The position numbers and the translations under genes are program-made. From Methanogenium sp. MK-MG (GTDB lineage: Archaea > Halobacteriota > Methanomicrobia > Methanomicrobiales > Methanomicrobiaceae): a DNA stretch of 32,459 nucleotides. Positions 15,744 to 23,595 of the stretch are shown here, piece by piece. The notes beneath the pieces are model-generated. The model worked only from the letters and a program-made list of their open reading frames with translations. It was not told the DNA's origin and did not search any database. Numbering within the stretch: position 1 is the stretch's first letter; every line of letters begins with the position of its first letter. The stretch lies in NCBI RefSeq assembly GCF_009914725.1, contig NZ_JAAAWJ010000019.1, forward strand, positions 1-32,459. The letters are read 5' to 3'.

Positions 15744-16948
15744 GTTCTGATAATATCGTTACACAGGCCCGCGAGCTTCACGAGAGCTGCCGTCTTGCGG
15801 GCAGTGTGGAGAACGAGCTGCTGACCCTTCCCGACCCGATGATCACCTGGCTGGTGATGGTGCTGCGGCAAGAATCCTCTCCGGCCCCGGACGCTTCTGC
15901 AGAGGAGTGGGAGAGGCTGTTGCAGTATCTCCGGTCACACTGGATCAGCCCTGCCCTCTACTGGCATATCCGGCAGCTGCCCGATGAGTGCCGTCCGCCG
16001 GATCAGGTCATGAACACCCTGCATCATCTGTGGCTGCATGCAGAGATACAGACCATCCGGGCGGGTCGGCAGATTAAACAGGTGGTTGAGGCACTGGAGG
16101 CAGCAGGCATTCCGGTGCTGCTGCTCAAAGGCCCGGCTCTTGCACGAACCGTGTACCCGTCCCCTGCCATGCGGCAGGGCAGCGATATTGATCTGCTGAT
16201 TCGCTATGAGGATATGAAACGTTGTGAAGGCATCATGGCAGCGCTGGGGTATGCGTGCCCGGCAAAGACGGCAGAACAGTCACCTCATAGTGCCCACCAC
16301 CAGAACTTTTACCCCGCAGCGGAAGGGGGGCCGTTTGTGATTGAGATGCACTGGAGACTTGACTGTGGATTCGGGCTGGCTCCAAAGAATCTGGTGGCTG
16401 ATATATTCTGTCGTTCGATCCGGGTCACATCGGATGATGTCACCTTCTCGACTCTGTCTGTCGAAGACCATCTCCTCTACCAGTCCTTCCACATGGCCTG
16501 CCAGCACTGCAGCGCTACCCGCCTGAGCTGGATCTGTGATATCGCACTTCTGTCCCGACAGGTCCCGGATGTTGTTGGATGGGAGCGACTGCTGCCCCTG
16601 AGTGTGGAACGCAACTGCCGTCTCTCTCTTGAATCGGCCGTTTCAATGGCAGAGTTCTGGACCGGGCTCTCCCTTCCGCCGGAGGTTCAGGACACCGCCC
16701 TCTGGCCAAAACCAAGTCTGACCGAGGAAAGAGCATGGGCTCTCGCAATGAGACGGTCCGGGTCGATTCCCGCATCAGTCCGGCTCTCCCTTCGTGGCAT
16801 ACCCGATACCCGCGGTAAAATGAAATATCTATACAGGTTTGTCTTCCCGCATGCCGATACGATGCATACATACTCCCATGGAAACGGACGGCTGCGCCTG
16901 CCGCTGGCGTATGTCAGGCGCTGGATGCTGGTGTTTCAGTATATCTGA
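15740..16948 (+). CDS. nucleotidyltransferase family protein (NTP_transf_5 type)
   Basis: A 402-residue protein of the uncharacterised nucleotidyltransferase family often found in RiPP and polysaccharide clusters. An alpha-helical N-terminus leads to IPVLLLKGPALA (124-135) and RQGSDIDLLI (145-154), where D149 and D151 are the metal-binding pair of the pol-beta-type fold; HWRLD downstream probably adds the third acidic residue. The start at 15740 was chosen because it makes an ATGA overlap with the protease gene and has GAGG just before it; an in-frame ATG ten codons upstream lacks this. Family members occur beside HPr-kinase-like proteins in lasso-peptide clusters, suggesting further modification of a phosphorylated peptide. 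Last gene of the precursor operon. Confidence 0.85.
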   Translation: MSSDNIVTQARELHESCRLAGSVENELLTLPDPMITWLVMVLRQESSPAPDASAEEWERLLQYLRSHWISPALYWHIRQLPDECRPPDQVMNTLHHLWLHAEIQTIRAGRQIKQVVEALEAAGIPVLLLKGPALARTVYPSPAMRQGSDIDLLIRYEDMKRCEGIMAALGYACPAKTAEQSPHSAHHQNFYPAAEGGPFVIEMHWRLDCGFGLAPKNLVADIFCRSIRVTSDDVTFSTLSVEDHLLYQSFHMACQHCSATRLSWICDIALLSRQVPDVVGWERLLPLSVERNCRLSLESAVSMAEFWTGLSLPPEVQDTALWPKPSLTEERAWALAMRRSGSIPASVRLSLRGIPDTRGKMKYLYRFVFPHADTMHTYSHGNGRLRLPLAYVRRWMLVFQYI

Positions 16949-16981
16949 GCTGGAAGCCTGACGGGAAACGGGCACATCTAT

Positions 16982-18787
16982 TCACTCCTTCTGAACCATT
17001 CCATCCGTAATGGTGTAGACACGGTCGGCAATCCCCAGAAGGGATGGCCGGTGGGAAATAAGAATGGATGTCCGGGATGCGGAGAGGTCCTTAAGGACAG
17101 GAATGATGGCCTGCTCAGTTCGTTCATCCAGTGCAGAGGTGGGTTCGTCCATGATGAGGATCGGGACATCCTTCAGGAACGCCCGTGCGATGGAGATGCG
17201 CTGCCGCTGGCCTACGGATAGCCGGGTGCCCCGTTCGCCGACCATCGTCTCATACCCCTCGCTGAGTGCCAGAATCTCGTCATGAATCTGTGCCTTCTGT
17301 GTCGCCGCAATCACCTCCGCATCGGTGGCATCCGGTCTGCTGTATAGAATATTTTCCCGTACCGTTGTGTTGAACAGAAAGAGATCCTGGGAAACAACCG
17401 AGATCTGCTCCCTGAGCCACGTCGTGTTTAGGGTGGTAATATCCCTCCCGTCAAGCAGAATCGTTCCTTCATCCGGGTGGTAGAGACGCAGAATCAGACT
17501 GGTCAGTGTGGTCTTTCCCGCACCCGTTCTCCCGGAAATGGCACAAATTTCCCCACGCCGCAGGCTGAGGGAGATATGGGAAAGCACCGGTGTCCTCTCC
17601 TGATATGAAAAAGAGACGTCAGAAAACGTGATGGCCCCGTCCACGCTCTCGGGAATGATTCCTGTGGTATCATCCGCCTCGGGTGCAAGCCTGAACAGCT
17701 CCTGAATCCGTTCGGCCGAGGTGAACGCCGGCTGCAGGAGGATGGGAAAGGATAAGAGCGAATTCATCGCTCCCGAGAAGGTGGCGATATAGGCGGTGTA
17801 GGCCACAAAATCCCCCACCGTCATGCTGCCTGAAAGAACGGCGTTTCCCCCGAACCAGAGGACAGCAAGCATAATAAGGGACTGCGTGCCGAACCTGACC
17901 TGCTGGGAGAGACTGTTCAGCATGGTATTTCTGATGCGGGTGTCAATGGCTGCATAGAGGGATGATGAAAAGCGCTGGTATTCACGACGCTCTGCGGTGT
18001 GGACCTTGACACTCTCAATGCCTGAGATGATCTCCTGGAGATCCTTTGATATGTCGGCCCGCCGCTCACGCTCCTCATATGTCACCGCCCGGATATATCT
18101 GGCAAAAAAGAAATTACCCACCAAAAAGAGGGGGGCCAGCAGGATCACAAGGCATGTCAGCCTGGTGTTGAGGGCGAAGAGAATGCCGACCGACATGACG
18201 ATATAGGTAATATTCGAGAGCATCTGGGGGAGAAACTGTGAAAAAACATATTCCAGAACATGCACATCATCGGTCAGTCGTGACATGATATAGCCGGTCT
18301 GACGGGAACGAAAGTACGTGATGGGAAACCGGAGCACATGACCGAATAGATCGGTCTGGAGATGAAAGGTATAGGCTTCCCTGAAACGGACGGTCACATA
18401 GCTCTTAAAAATCTGAAACACAACGGTGAGGACGCCAAGCAGGAGCAGCGCGATAATGAACGCGGTAAGTGAGTAAAAGACCCATGATATCTGTTCGGCA
18501 ATCCATGCCGGAAGGAGGGCCGTCAGTTCCTCAATGACACCCGCAGGGTCTTTGCCAAGAAAGATATAATCGATCAGAATCTTTGTCGTCAGAGGATAGA
18601 GCACCTTTACTGCACTGAGCAGTATGCTGAAGAGAATGCAGAGAATGCCGAGCTTCATGACCGGTCGCAGATACTTCAGAAAGAACGAGAGATCCCGGGA
18701 GTCGAGACGAGTGACCTCTCTCTGTGGAAGGCGGAAGAGTCCGCGGACAAATCTGAATGCATCCCTGACTATCTCCGGCGCCTTCAT
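16982..18787 (-). CDS. ABC exporter, fused permease-ATPase (MsbA/LmrA type)
   Basis: A 601-residue half-transporter. About six membrane helices (residues roughly 40-310) precede one nucleotide-binding domain with Walker A GRTGAGKTT near 417, Q-loop VVSQDLFLF, signature LSVGQRQRIS near 521 and Walker B ILIMDEPTSALDE near 541, then the switch His in ISHRPSL. It would homodimerise and export an amphipathic substrate. There is no N-terminal C39 peptidase domain. The ATG at 18785-18787 is preferred over a start 32 codons upstream because AGAGG precedes it and the longer form would overlap the TPR gene. It converges with the precursor operon 33 bp away, and exporting the mature peptide is the natural guess; direct proof is absent. 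Confidence 0.92.
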   Translation of the reverse strand: MKAPEIVRDAFRFVRGLFRLPQREVTRLDSRDLSFFLKYLRPVMKLGILCILFSILLSAVKVLYPLTTKILIDYIFLGKDPAGVIEELTALLPAWIAEQISWVFYSLTAFIIALLLLGVLTVVFQIFKSYVTVRFREAYTFHLQTDLFGHVLRFPITYFRSRQTGYIMSRLTDDVHVLEYVFSQFLPQMLSNITYIVMSVGILFALNTRLTCLVILLAPLFLVGNFFFARYIRAVTYEERERRADISKDLQEIISGIESVKVHTAERREYQRFSSSLYAAIDTRIRNTMLNSLSQQVRFGTQSLIMLAVLWFGGNAVLSGSMTVGDFVAYTAYIATFSGAMNSLLSFPILLQPAFTSAERIQELFRLAPEADDTTGIIPESVDGAITFSDVSFSYQERTPVLSHISLSLRRGEICAISGRTGAGKTTLTSLILRLYHPDEGTILLDGRDITTLNTTWLREQISVVSQDLFLFNTTVRENILYSRPDATDAEVIAATQKAQIHDEILALSEGYETMVGERGTRLSVGQRQRISIARAFLKDVPILIMDEPTSALDERTEQAIIPVLKDLSASRTSILISHRPSLLGIADRVYTITDGMVQKE

Positions 18788-18830
18788 ACCATGCCTCTGT
18801 CCACCGGTGGCACATGCGTGTAGGAAATTG

Positions 18831-19367
18831 TCATCGTCGCAGCAAACGTTCCCGTCTGATGATATAGATGCCCAGCAATCCAAATGTAAGAGCCATATAA
18901 ATCGGTATCATATTCCTGAAAATAACACTGATAGGCCATTTATCTGTCCAGGGGATCTGGTATTGCGGGTCAAGCTCTTCTGCACGCAGAAAACATGCCT
19001 CTGCTTCCTGTGTCCTGCCCAGACCGGAGAGAGATTTGCCTTTGTAGTACCATGCTCTGGCATAGGTGGGATCAACTTCAAGCGCTTTGTCAAAATGTGG
19101 GAGTGCCCGTTCATCTTCCCCCATATATGAGATGATGTATCCACAGACGTAATAGCTCCAGTTCGTATGCAGATAGGTCTCGGAAGCATCGTCTATCAGC
19201 CGGACTGCAGAATCGGTCCTGCCTTTATCATGCAAATCCAGTGCCTTTTCAATCTCTGAAAAAAAGAATTCCTCCTCAAGATCATCTGATGCACTACCAT
19301 TCCCGCAGCAGAGCAGGAATATGAGCAGAACCACAACGAAGTGTCCGTGTATGGCAGGCGGGTTCAT
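18831..19367 (-). CDS. membrane-anchored TPR protein
   Basis: A 178-residue protein. The start at 19365-19367 is set by AGAGGTCC upstream. Residues 1-28 are a signal sequence or anchor (FVVVLLIFLLCCGNGSAS), the middle has about two to three TPR units (RALPHFDKALEVDPTYARAWYYKGKSL and neighbours), and a C-terminal hydrophobic helix (MIPIYMALTFGLLGIYII) ends in RRERLLRR. The TPRs would lie outside the cytoplasm, held at the membrane. It starts the transcript that also carries the ABC exporter, 43 bp downstream, so it may be an accessory of the exporter or of peptide handling at the surface. A Cys pair at the end of the signal segment might hint at lipidation, but archaeal lipobox rules are loose. 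Confidence 0.8.
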   Translation of the reverse strand: MNPPAIHGHFVVVLLIFLLCCGNGSASDDLEEEFFFSEIEKALDLHDKGRTDSAVRLIDDASETYLHTNWSYYVCGYIISYMGEDERALPHFDKALEVDPTYARAWYYKGKSLSGLGRTQEAEACFLRAEELDPQYQIPWTDKWPISVIFRNMIPIYMALTFGLLGIYIIRRERLLRR

Positions 19368-19686
19368 CACGAGGACCTCTCTGTAGCGACTACATTTGTC
19401 TGCGTCTCTTTCATGCAAACACCTGCGGGTAGAAATGTATTATTTATATATAATGACTTCTCCCGTTTTCGCGTGAAATGCGTATTTACCGACTGGTTCA
19501 GACAACCAAAAGTAATGGTACATTCATTGACATGAAATGTCAGAAATTGCGGTAAAATGTCCTATGACGGTCTTTTAAGGGTTATTCCCCTGTCTCCGTC
19601 CGTCTCCCGATCACCTTTCACTGCCGGTCGGTGAAACGGGGAAATACGGCAGACGGTGCTGCGCTAAAAAGAAAAGATAAGTGGTG
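19368..19686. other. 319-bp intergenic region with TATA box and short palindrome
   Basis: No gene seen. It carries the strong TATA box of the TPR-ABC transcript (19440-19455) and a palindrome TGACAT-GAA-ATGTCA at 19528-19542. The right part lies downstream of the PEGA gene and probably holds its 3' end. Confidence 0.55.
19440..19455 (-). promoter_or_regulatory. TATA box for the TPR-ABC operon
   Basis: TTATTTATATATAATG (minus strand CATTATATATAAATAA) is the clearest TATA box near these genes. Its centre lies about 80 bp before the TPR ATG and predicts a leader of roughly 55 nt that includes the AGAGGTCC ribosome-binding site. Confidence 0.55.
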
Positions 19687-20364
19687 TTACTCTCTTCGTG
19701 AGAGAGCAAAGGCACCGAGAGCTGCCAGTCCGAAGATCCCTGCAATCGGGAATGGGCTCTGTGTCGGTTCGGTCGGCATTGCGGTCACCGGTATCATCAC
19801 AAGGTCAGCGGAGAGCTGGACAATTTCGCCTGCTGCCGGGTAATCGGTTATTTTTCCGGTGTAGGTGGTGTATCCGGGCATCTCCACCCTGTAGGTGGTG
19901 TAGGGGGTGCCGGTTACGTAGATGTCAACCGTAAGACTGCTGTCCTCACCGGTTGTGCCCTTGAAGTCATTGTCAAAGTAGACGTTTGCCCCGACGACAT
20001 TGGTCGTGATCTTGTAATAACCCATGTCGCCGCCGATGAGCTGTGGCTCCATGTTTGCGGAGAGCTGAACTATTTCGCCTGCTGCCGGGTACTTGGTTAT
20101 TTTGCCGGAGTAGGTCTCATATCCCTGCTTCTCCACGGTGTAGGTGGTGTATGGGGTGCCGGTTACATAGACGTCAACCGTAAGGCTGCCGTCCTCGCCG
20201 GTTGTGCCCTTGAAGTCATTGTCAAAGGTGACGTCTGCTCCGTCGATACCTGCATTTACCTGGTAATATCCGACATCTCCACCGATTGTTTCTCCTCCCA
20301 TTGCAGCCGCCATTGAAACAAGAAGTGCGGCTGAAAGAAGAACTGCAAAAGTTTTTCGCATCAT
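19687..20364 (-). CDS. tandem PEGA-domain surface protein with CTERM-like anchor
   Basis: A 225-residue secreted protein: signal peptide (MMRKTFAVLLSAALLVSMAAA), two PEGA-type beta domains of about 83 residues that are nearly the same (GTTGED-x-SLTVD-x-YVTGTPYTTY and YPAAGEIVQLSA in both), a Thr/Pro linker, and a C-terminus SPFPIAGIFGLAALGAFALSRRE with the motif-helix-basic layout of archaeosortase-processed (PGF-CTERM-like) proteins. A longer frame starts at TTG 20385; I chose the ATG pair at 20364 because AAGGAA lies just upstream and signal-peptide length fits. A TATA-like ATATACTTATT (20386-20396) is so close that a leaderless start is also possible. Likely S-layer associated; ligand unknown. 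Confidence 0.85.
   Translation of the reverse strand: MMRKTFAVLLSAALLVSMAAAMGGETIGGDVGYYQVNAGIDGADVTFDNDFKGTTGEDGSLTVDVYVTGTPYTTYTVEKQGYETYSGKITKYPAAGEIVQLSANMEPQLIGGDMGYYKITTNVVGANVYFDNDFKGTTGEDSSLTVDIYVTGTPYTTYRVEMPGYTTYTGKITDYPAAGEIVQLSADLVMIPVTAMPTEPTQSPFPIAGIFGLAALGAFALSRRE
19786..20283 (-). repeat. two-copy intragenic repeat coding the PEGA domains
   Basis: Copy 1 spans about 20035-20283 and copy 2 about 19786-20034 (83 codons each). DNA as well as protein is similar, for instance the blocks for DNDFKGTTGED and VTGTPYTTY, which points to a recent tandem duplication or ongoing gene conversion. Confidence 0.75.
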
Positions 20365-20444
20365 GGCGGAGTGTTTCCTTGCCAATATACTTATTCTTGG
20401 TGGTTCCGGGCCGGTAGTGGAATAATTGGTCCTCCCTCTCTCCG

Positions 20445-21245
20445 TCAGCTACTGTATAGCACCAGAAGGTACGGGAGTATCATGGCGATGCTGCAGAGAA
20501 TGAAGAGATGATTGATTCTTACATCATTGGTTTTGAGTCTGAGGTCCACCAGTGATACGATGATAATTCCTGCGAAAAATCCTGTGACATGGGCAGGTCC
20601 GTTCACAAGACTCCCGTCAGGGGTGGTAAGCCCTCCTGTTGAGAGTCCGTAGGTCAGTACAAGGACGACGCCAGCCATGATCAGGAATAACGTCACGATA
20701 TCTCCGGGCGGATACGGCTGTGATGATTCGTCTCCGGACGGCGGGGTATGTACGTCAGGCATGACCCAGCATACGAATGCATAGAGTCCGAGGGCAGCAT
20801 AGGCATAGGCAATCGCAGAGAATCCCTGGGAATGAAGTCCCTGCCCAAGGGCTGCTGAGAGGTGCAGGGTCATTGCAGACGTGATGAAAGGAACGACAAC
20901 AAGAATGATCACGGACGCATCATGCAGCAGTTTCGGGTTGGTGCAGAAGACGAAGATCATCATCAGGGCAAGAAGGTATAACCCGATATTGTTCGCGATA
21001 TGGCTGATGTCTGAGTGGGTATATGAACTCAGTATGATGGCCGGCCAGTGTGGTGCGGTGGTATCGAGGATGAAGTATGCGTATTTCACATCCGGAGAGA
21101 GGCACCCGATCACGATCAGTATGAGGGGGATGATGGCAACATACATGAGCCAGGCTGCGGGTGTCCACGATCTCAGATTGCGCTGAATCGTTTCCGTCTT
21201 TGATTGCAGGTGGGTGATTATTTTCTGTCTGACTGATGGTTCCAT
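20445..21245 (-). CDS. rhomboid-family intramembrane protease-like protein
   Basis: A 266-residue polytopic membrane protein. The rhomboid landmarks are visible: SYTHSDISHIANN (H77, H82, N85/86) for the second helix, QGFSAIAYAY with the predicted catalytic Ser143 in a GxS setting, and GPAHVTGFFAG with His219 near the last helix. The segment between residues 160 and 182 is a hydrophilic loop. Rhomboids cut single-pass membrane proteins inside the bilayer; the substrate is unknown. Start is uncertain: the ATG at 21243-21245 gives the more usual N-terminus, an in-frame ATG 14 codons upstream is possible, and neither has a clear ribosome-binding site. GFSA instead of GxSG is a tolerated variation but leaves some doubt about activity. 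Confidence 0.78.
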   Translation of the reverse strand: MEPSVRQKIITHLQSKTETIQRNLRSWTPAAWLMYVAIIPLILIVIGCLSPDVKYAYFILDTTAPHWPAIILSSYTHSDISHIANNIGLYLLALMMIFVFCTNPKLLHDASVIILVVVPFITSAMTLHLSAALGQGLHSQGFSAIAYAYAALGLYAFVCWVMPDVHTPPSGDESSQPYPPGDIVTLFLIMAGVVLVLTYGLSTGGLTTPDGSLVNGPAHVTGFFAGIIIVSLVDLRLKTNDVRINHLFILCSIAMILPYLLVLYSS

Positions 21246-21637
21246 CGGCAACGTCTGCAGTGCCCATGTATGTGGGATGCAGTGCATCCGGATCGGTGCA
21301 GAGACATTTCACTGTTTTGGCGGGGTGCTCGTGGTGAGGCGGTCTCTGCACTATTTTTTCACCCTCTTTGAATCATCGTTTTGGGAAAATGGCGGGCAAA
21401 ACGGGCGTATTTTCTGCTCATTTTTACTGCCGGAAAAACACCGCTGTAATGCCTTTTATTTGCTGAAAATACGGTTAATTGCGGACTATTGAGCGGCCGC
21501 TATTGGCGGATATTTTGGGAGGACCTACGGGTTGTCTCCGGTTGAGAAAGGGCCGCTCCGGCCCTCTGTGTGGATGCGTTTTTTTGGATTTAATGCCATT
21601 TTGGGGATTATTTAAGCGTTGCTCAACCGGATGCCGT
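21246..21637. other. 392-bp intergenic region mostly filled by dispersed repeat copy B
   Basis: Between the rhomboid-like gene and the small membrane protein gene. Bases 21405-21636 are the second copy of the 230-bp repeat. The rest (21246-21404) would hold the rhomboid promoter; I see no gene. Confidence 0.65.
21405..21636 (+). repeat. dispersed repeat, copy B (about 232 bp)
   Basis: This is the plus-strand counterpart of the repeat at 2591-2820. It ends one base before the stop codon of the neighbouring membrane protein gene. Inside it AGGGCCG (21549-21555) and CGGCCCT (21559-21565) form a 7-bp hairpin that copy A does not keep perfectly. A stop codon (21476-21478) interrupts the frame that is open in copy A, so the repeat is unlikely to encode a protein. 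Confidence 0.8.
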
Positions 21638-22189
21638 TTACTCCGCTGTTATCTCCCCCCGTTTCTCGTCCCTTCTCCGCTGCACCATACAGGCGAAGAT
21701 GAAGAACTCTGCCCCGAGGACGATGTGCACGCCTACCATGATGGCAAAAGATATGAGGTACATAACAGCCGGGGAGAAAGCGGGTGCACCGGCGCTGAGA
21801 AATGCGGTGATGTTCAGAACCCGGATGAGCCCAGCGGTTGCTGCCGCACAGAAGAGTGCGGCAATCACGGTCAGAATGCCTGCATACGGGGTGTAGTCTT
21901 CCTGTTCTTCAAGAATGAAGATTGGTGTCAGGATGACAAGCGGCCCTGAGACGATGAGAATAATCCTGGCAAAGAGCGTGGCAGGCCCCATCCCGTAAAT
22001 ATTCCCCATCGCAGCAAAGCTGACTGCCCCGGCAATCGCACATGAAAGGGAAATGCCTGCCTTCACCCATCCCCCCGAAGGGATGCGGGAGAGGGCCGCA
22101 TAGAGGATGGCACCAATGACGGCCGTTGTCAGGCCCTGCATGAGCACCGGAAAGACGAGGACAAACGCAGGGGATGAGGCAGAGATCAT
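21638..22189 (-). CDS. small polytopic membrane protein, function unknown
   Basis: A 183-residue hydrophobic protein with about five predicted membrane segments (residues roughly 8-34, 43-62, 70-92, 100-125 and 140-170) and a basic cytoplasmic tail QRRRDEKRGE. I recognise no family. The ATG has no clear ribosome-binding site. The gene precedes repeat copy B and is on the same strand as YqhA-like and rhomboid genes but spaced from both. Coding is supported by the consistent membrane pattern and by the lack of a competing frame. Confidence 0.65.
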   Translation of the reverse strand: MISASSPAFVLVFPVLMQGLTTAVIGAILYAALSRIPSGGWVKAGISLSCAIAGAVSFAAMGNIYGMGPATLFARIILIVSGPLVILTPIFILEEQEDYTPYAGILTVIAALFCAAATAGLIRVLNITAFLSAGAPAFSPAVMYLISFAIMVGVHIVLGAEFFIFACMVQRRRDEKRGEITAE

Positions 22190-22240
22190 TACAGAATGAT
22201 CAGTATGGCATCACTTCAGTCTTTTGGCCTGGCCGGAATT

Positions 22241-22248
22241 AAAAAAAA
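22241..22248 (-). terminator. T8 run after the YqhA-like gene
   Basis: Eight consecutive T on the minus strand, 8-15 nt after the stop codon of the UPF0114 gene. Oligo-T tracts are the usual archaeal termination signal. Confidence 0.5.
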
Positions 22249-22255
22249 GGATCAG

Positions 22256-22798
22256 TCAGGCATGTTTCCCGAGGAAGTACACACCCACACAGATCACACA
22301 GATGGAGATTGCCATTGCAAGCATGTCATAGGCAGTGGAAAACTCCATTGAGAGAATCCGCTGGAAGAAATTCACGATGAGGACCATGATGATCACCTTC
22401 ACGATCTTGTTTTTGAGGTCATCGAGGCTTTTTATCTCAAGGATATTGGCGAACTCCCCTTCTTCATGGGCGATATCAATCTTGGAGATGAAGAGTTCAT
22501 AGGTGCCGAAGGTGAAGATCAACAGTACAAGGGCGATCAGGTAGAAGTCAATCGCGCCGATGATTGCAATCAGAATCTCTTCGTGGCCGACGTGTATGTC
22601 AGATGGGAAGATGAAATCGATGAGCGTGTTATAGATCTCGAGTGAGCCTGCCACAAAGAGTGCAATGGCCGAGAGTGCCCCGAAGAGGACACCCAGAAGC
22701 ACGATATACCGGATGCTCCAGAGGCCTTTTTCAAATTTATCTTCAATCGGGTGCAGTTCCTTTCCTCCCGTCTGTCCGGGTGTATCTGTATTTTTCAT
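22256..22798 (-). CDS. YqhA family membrane protein (UPF0114)
   Basis: A 180-residue inner-membrane protein of the UPF0114/YqhA family. FEKGLWSIRYIVLLGVLFGALSAI starts the first helix; IAIIGAIDFYLIALVLLIFTFGTYELFISKI is the family hallmark, followed by LEIKSLDDLKNKIVKVIIMVLIVNFF. Four membrane helices are expected. The ATG is preceded by AAGAGG at a good distance. The family is widespread and uncharacterised, so no function is assigned. Nothing in the neighbourhood explains its role. Confidence 0.9.
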   Translation of the reverse strand: MKNTDTPGQTGGKELHPIEDKFEKGLWSIRYIVLLGVLFGALSAIALFVAGSLEIYNTLIDFIFPSDIHVGHEEILIAIIGAIDFYLIALVLLIFTFGTYELFISKIDIAHEEGEFANILEIKSLDDLKNKIVKVIIMVLIVNFFQRILSMEFSTAYDMLAMAISICVICVGVYFLGKHA

Positions 22799-23226
22799 TA
22801 TTTTTTAGCCTCTTATATTCAGGTAGTGGAGATGACGGGCATGCTCTGCCGTGCGGGTGCTGCAGAAAACTGTTACCCGTATCTCCTGTCGCATGTACTT
22901 GGTCGGTATTGCACAAATATTATCCCGGCCGGGAGTGGTATGCCCCGGTCATATTGCTGAGGGATGTGTGGCAGGCCGCCTTGCGGGGATGAATGCAACC
23001 TGTTTCGCCGGGCCGCAGGTGTGCAGCATCAGCCCGCGCCGCTACATGGCGACGGCCGTGAAATATTTCTGGCAAAATACTGTTCGGCTGAGGGAGGATT
23101 CTGCCATTTTAGTGTATTTCGGTCCATATTATCTGTCTTCTGACGATTCTCCGTTGTTGCGTCAAAGAAGGATGCAATGCGAATGACTATTATCTCATAC
23201 AACATTTACTTATCTGAGTTTATCTC
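22799..23226. other. 428-bp region with no recognised gene
   Basis: Several overlapping plus-strand frames exist here (for example 22851-23186, 111 codons) but none shows family motifs, a ribosome-binding site or a sensible domain. The right end serves as upstream region of the small zinc-ribbon gene at 23227. A decayed gene cannot be excluded. Confidence 0.5.
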
Positions 23227-23403
23227 ATGAACGACAGAAGCAATTACCGGGGCGGAGAGCGCTCCTATGGTGGTCCACGTGAAATGCATAAGGCAACCTG
23301 CGCAGACTGCGGAAAGGAATGTGAAGTTCCGTTCAGGCCTACAGAGGGAAGACCTGTGTACTGCAACGACTGCTTCCCAAAGCACAGAAAACCCAGATAC
23401 TGA
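23227..23403 (+). CDS. small CxxC zinc-ribbon protein (58 aa)
   Basis: A 58-residue basic protein. After a flexible Arg/Gly-rich start (MNDRSNYRGGERSYGGPRE) comes a zinc ribbon C25-x2-C28 ... C46-x2-C49 with ATCADCGKECEVPFRPTEGR and PVYCNDCF between, a pattern I know from archaeal and bacterial 'CxxC-x17-CxxC' proteins, often fused to nucleic-acid-related domains. The Arg/Gly tail suggests RNA or DNA binding. ATG to TGA is open and compositionally coding; no strong ribosome-binding site precedes it. It stands alone between two unrelated genes. Confidence 0.88.
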   Translation: MNDRSNYRGGERSYGGPREMHKATCADCGKECEVPFRPTEGRPVYCNDCFPKHRKPRY

Positions 23404-23595
23404 TTCATATCAGTATTAACCAAATTTTCCTTATTATTTTGATCAGAGCTTTGGCTCTGTTTTTCTGCCCTGTTCTGTGTGGTATACGTTCTCCAATCCG
23501 TATTCTGCAAAAGTATCTGTGCTGCCGTTCTCCTTCCCGTCTGTGCGGATCATAAGAAAGGAAGATATTTTCTCCGTAGAGGTAAGAAAAGAAGA

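Noticed and set aside
18788-18883. Longer N-terminus for the ABC exporter
   Set aside because: The extra 32 residues overlap the TPR gene, look unlike a transporter start, and the ATG at 18787 has its own AGAGG.
22851-23186. 111-codon plus-strand frame in the 428-bp gap
   Set aside because: No motif, no ribosome-binding site, and overlapping frames are equally open in this GC-rich DNA.
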